Source: an uncultured Mycoplasmatota bacterium
GTDB taxonomy: Bacteria; Bacillota_I; Bacilli_A; RF39; UBA660
Direction of reading: 5' to 3'
DNA length: 13,242 bases
Assembly (NCBI GenBank): GCA_900554315.1
Contig: USGP01000031.1
Location: 1-13,242 of the forward strand
Shown: positions 13,111-13,242 of the stretch, one piece after another
Layout: each line of letters starts with the position of its first letter
How positions within the stretch are numbered: the stretch's first letter is position 1
Notes under the pieces: model-generated
Seen by the model: the letters and a program-made list of their open reading frames with translations, nothing else
Database searches by the model: none
What the model was told of the DNA's origin: nothing
Program-made: the position numbers and the translations under genes

Positions 13111-13242
13111 ATGTTAGAAGAATTATATAAGCAATACGATAAATTACAACGAAAATATGGAGATAAAAATTTAAATTCTATTTATTTTGGAGGAAAAAAA
13201 GAAAATCCAGATTTATGCTTTGTTTTTATGAATCCGACTGCT
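13111..13242 (+). CDS. start of a probable uracil-DNA glycosylase-family protein (3' truncated by window edge)
   Basis: A frame opens at ATG 13111, seven bases after the preceding stop, with AAAGTAGGA as ribosome site, and stays open for 44 codons to the window end. It begins MLEELYKQYDKLQRKYGDKN, then SIYFGGKKENPDLCFVFMNPTA. The ENPDLCFVFMNPT segment resembles the first conserved motif of the uracil-DNA glycosylase superfamily (family 4/COG1573-like: NP-x-hydrophobic stretch-x-NP). If so it would excise uracil from DNA. Only the first motif is visible, so the product call is moderate while the coding call is strong from codon use and spacing. Confidence 0.65.
   Translation, partial: MLEELYKQYDKLQRKYGDKNLNSIYFGGKKENPDLCFVFMNPTA

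Noticed and set aside
1..13242. Mobile element, CRISPR array or phage remnant
   Set aside because: No transposase, integrase, terminal inverted repeats or spaced direct repeats were seen; the only long repeat is the DUF5662 tandem pair.

Overview
The window is AT-rich and tightly packed, with almost all genes on the + strand. Purine-rich Shine-Dalgarno sequences and short AT-rich stem-loop terminators point to a low-GC Gram-positive bacterium (Bacillota). TGA is a true stop (4451-4453, 6579-6581) and Trp is TGG, so this is not a mycoplasma code. The arylsulfate sulfotransferase, sirtuin and DUF5662 genes would fit an uncultured gut Bacilli or Erysipelotrichia-like lineage, but that placement is inference. 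I see no mobile element, tRNA, rRNA or CRISPR array, and no gene-free stretch above about 300 bases.

Layout. (1) 1-3033: a tightly spaced + strand unit with the end of a multi-spanning membrane protein, an HSL-type alpha/beta hydrolase, a GT2 glycosyltransferase and a Sir2 deacylase. A bidirectional terminator closes it, built partly from the two facing stop codons. (2) 3039-3647: an unrecognised gene on the - strand. (3) 3648-3871: overlapping divergent promoters, then a consensus + strand promoter driving a structured RNA of about 110 nt that ends at an intrinsic terminator. Downstream is a 193-residue protein resembling the Spo0A DNA-binding domain without a receiver. (4) 4473-5247: a two-gene unit, one protein resembling a transglutaminase/cysteine peptidase without an evident Cys and one small GNAT. 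(5) 5256-8616: an NrtR-type Nudix regulator, thymidine kinase, a NadR/Ttd14-type P-loop plus CYTH protein, and a CDF metal exporter. A perfect palindrome fills the -35/-10 spacer of its promoter. (6) 8637-9414: a membrane-anchored XRE regulator with a four-Cys outer domain. (7) 9456-11986: an arylsulfate sulfotransferase with a membrane-anchored CPHC thioredoxin-like protein. (8) 11988-13242: two tandem DUF5662 paralogs and the start of a probable uracil-DNA glycosylase-family gene that runs off the edge.

How the genes may work together. The most coherent system is the NrtR-thymidine kinase-NadR/Ttd14-like operon, which looks like an autoregulated nucleoside or NAD-precursor salvage unit; the upstream Sir2 is an NAD consumer. 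The second is the extracytoplasmic sulfotransferase with its thiol oxidoreductase, which parallels assT-dsbL/dsbI of uropathogenic E. coli but lacks the matching cysteines. The most likely undescribed element is the structured RNA at about 3726-3836, which may be an attenuator or riboswitch for the Spo0A-like gene or an independent small RNA.
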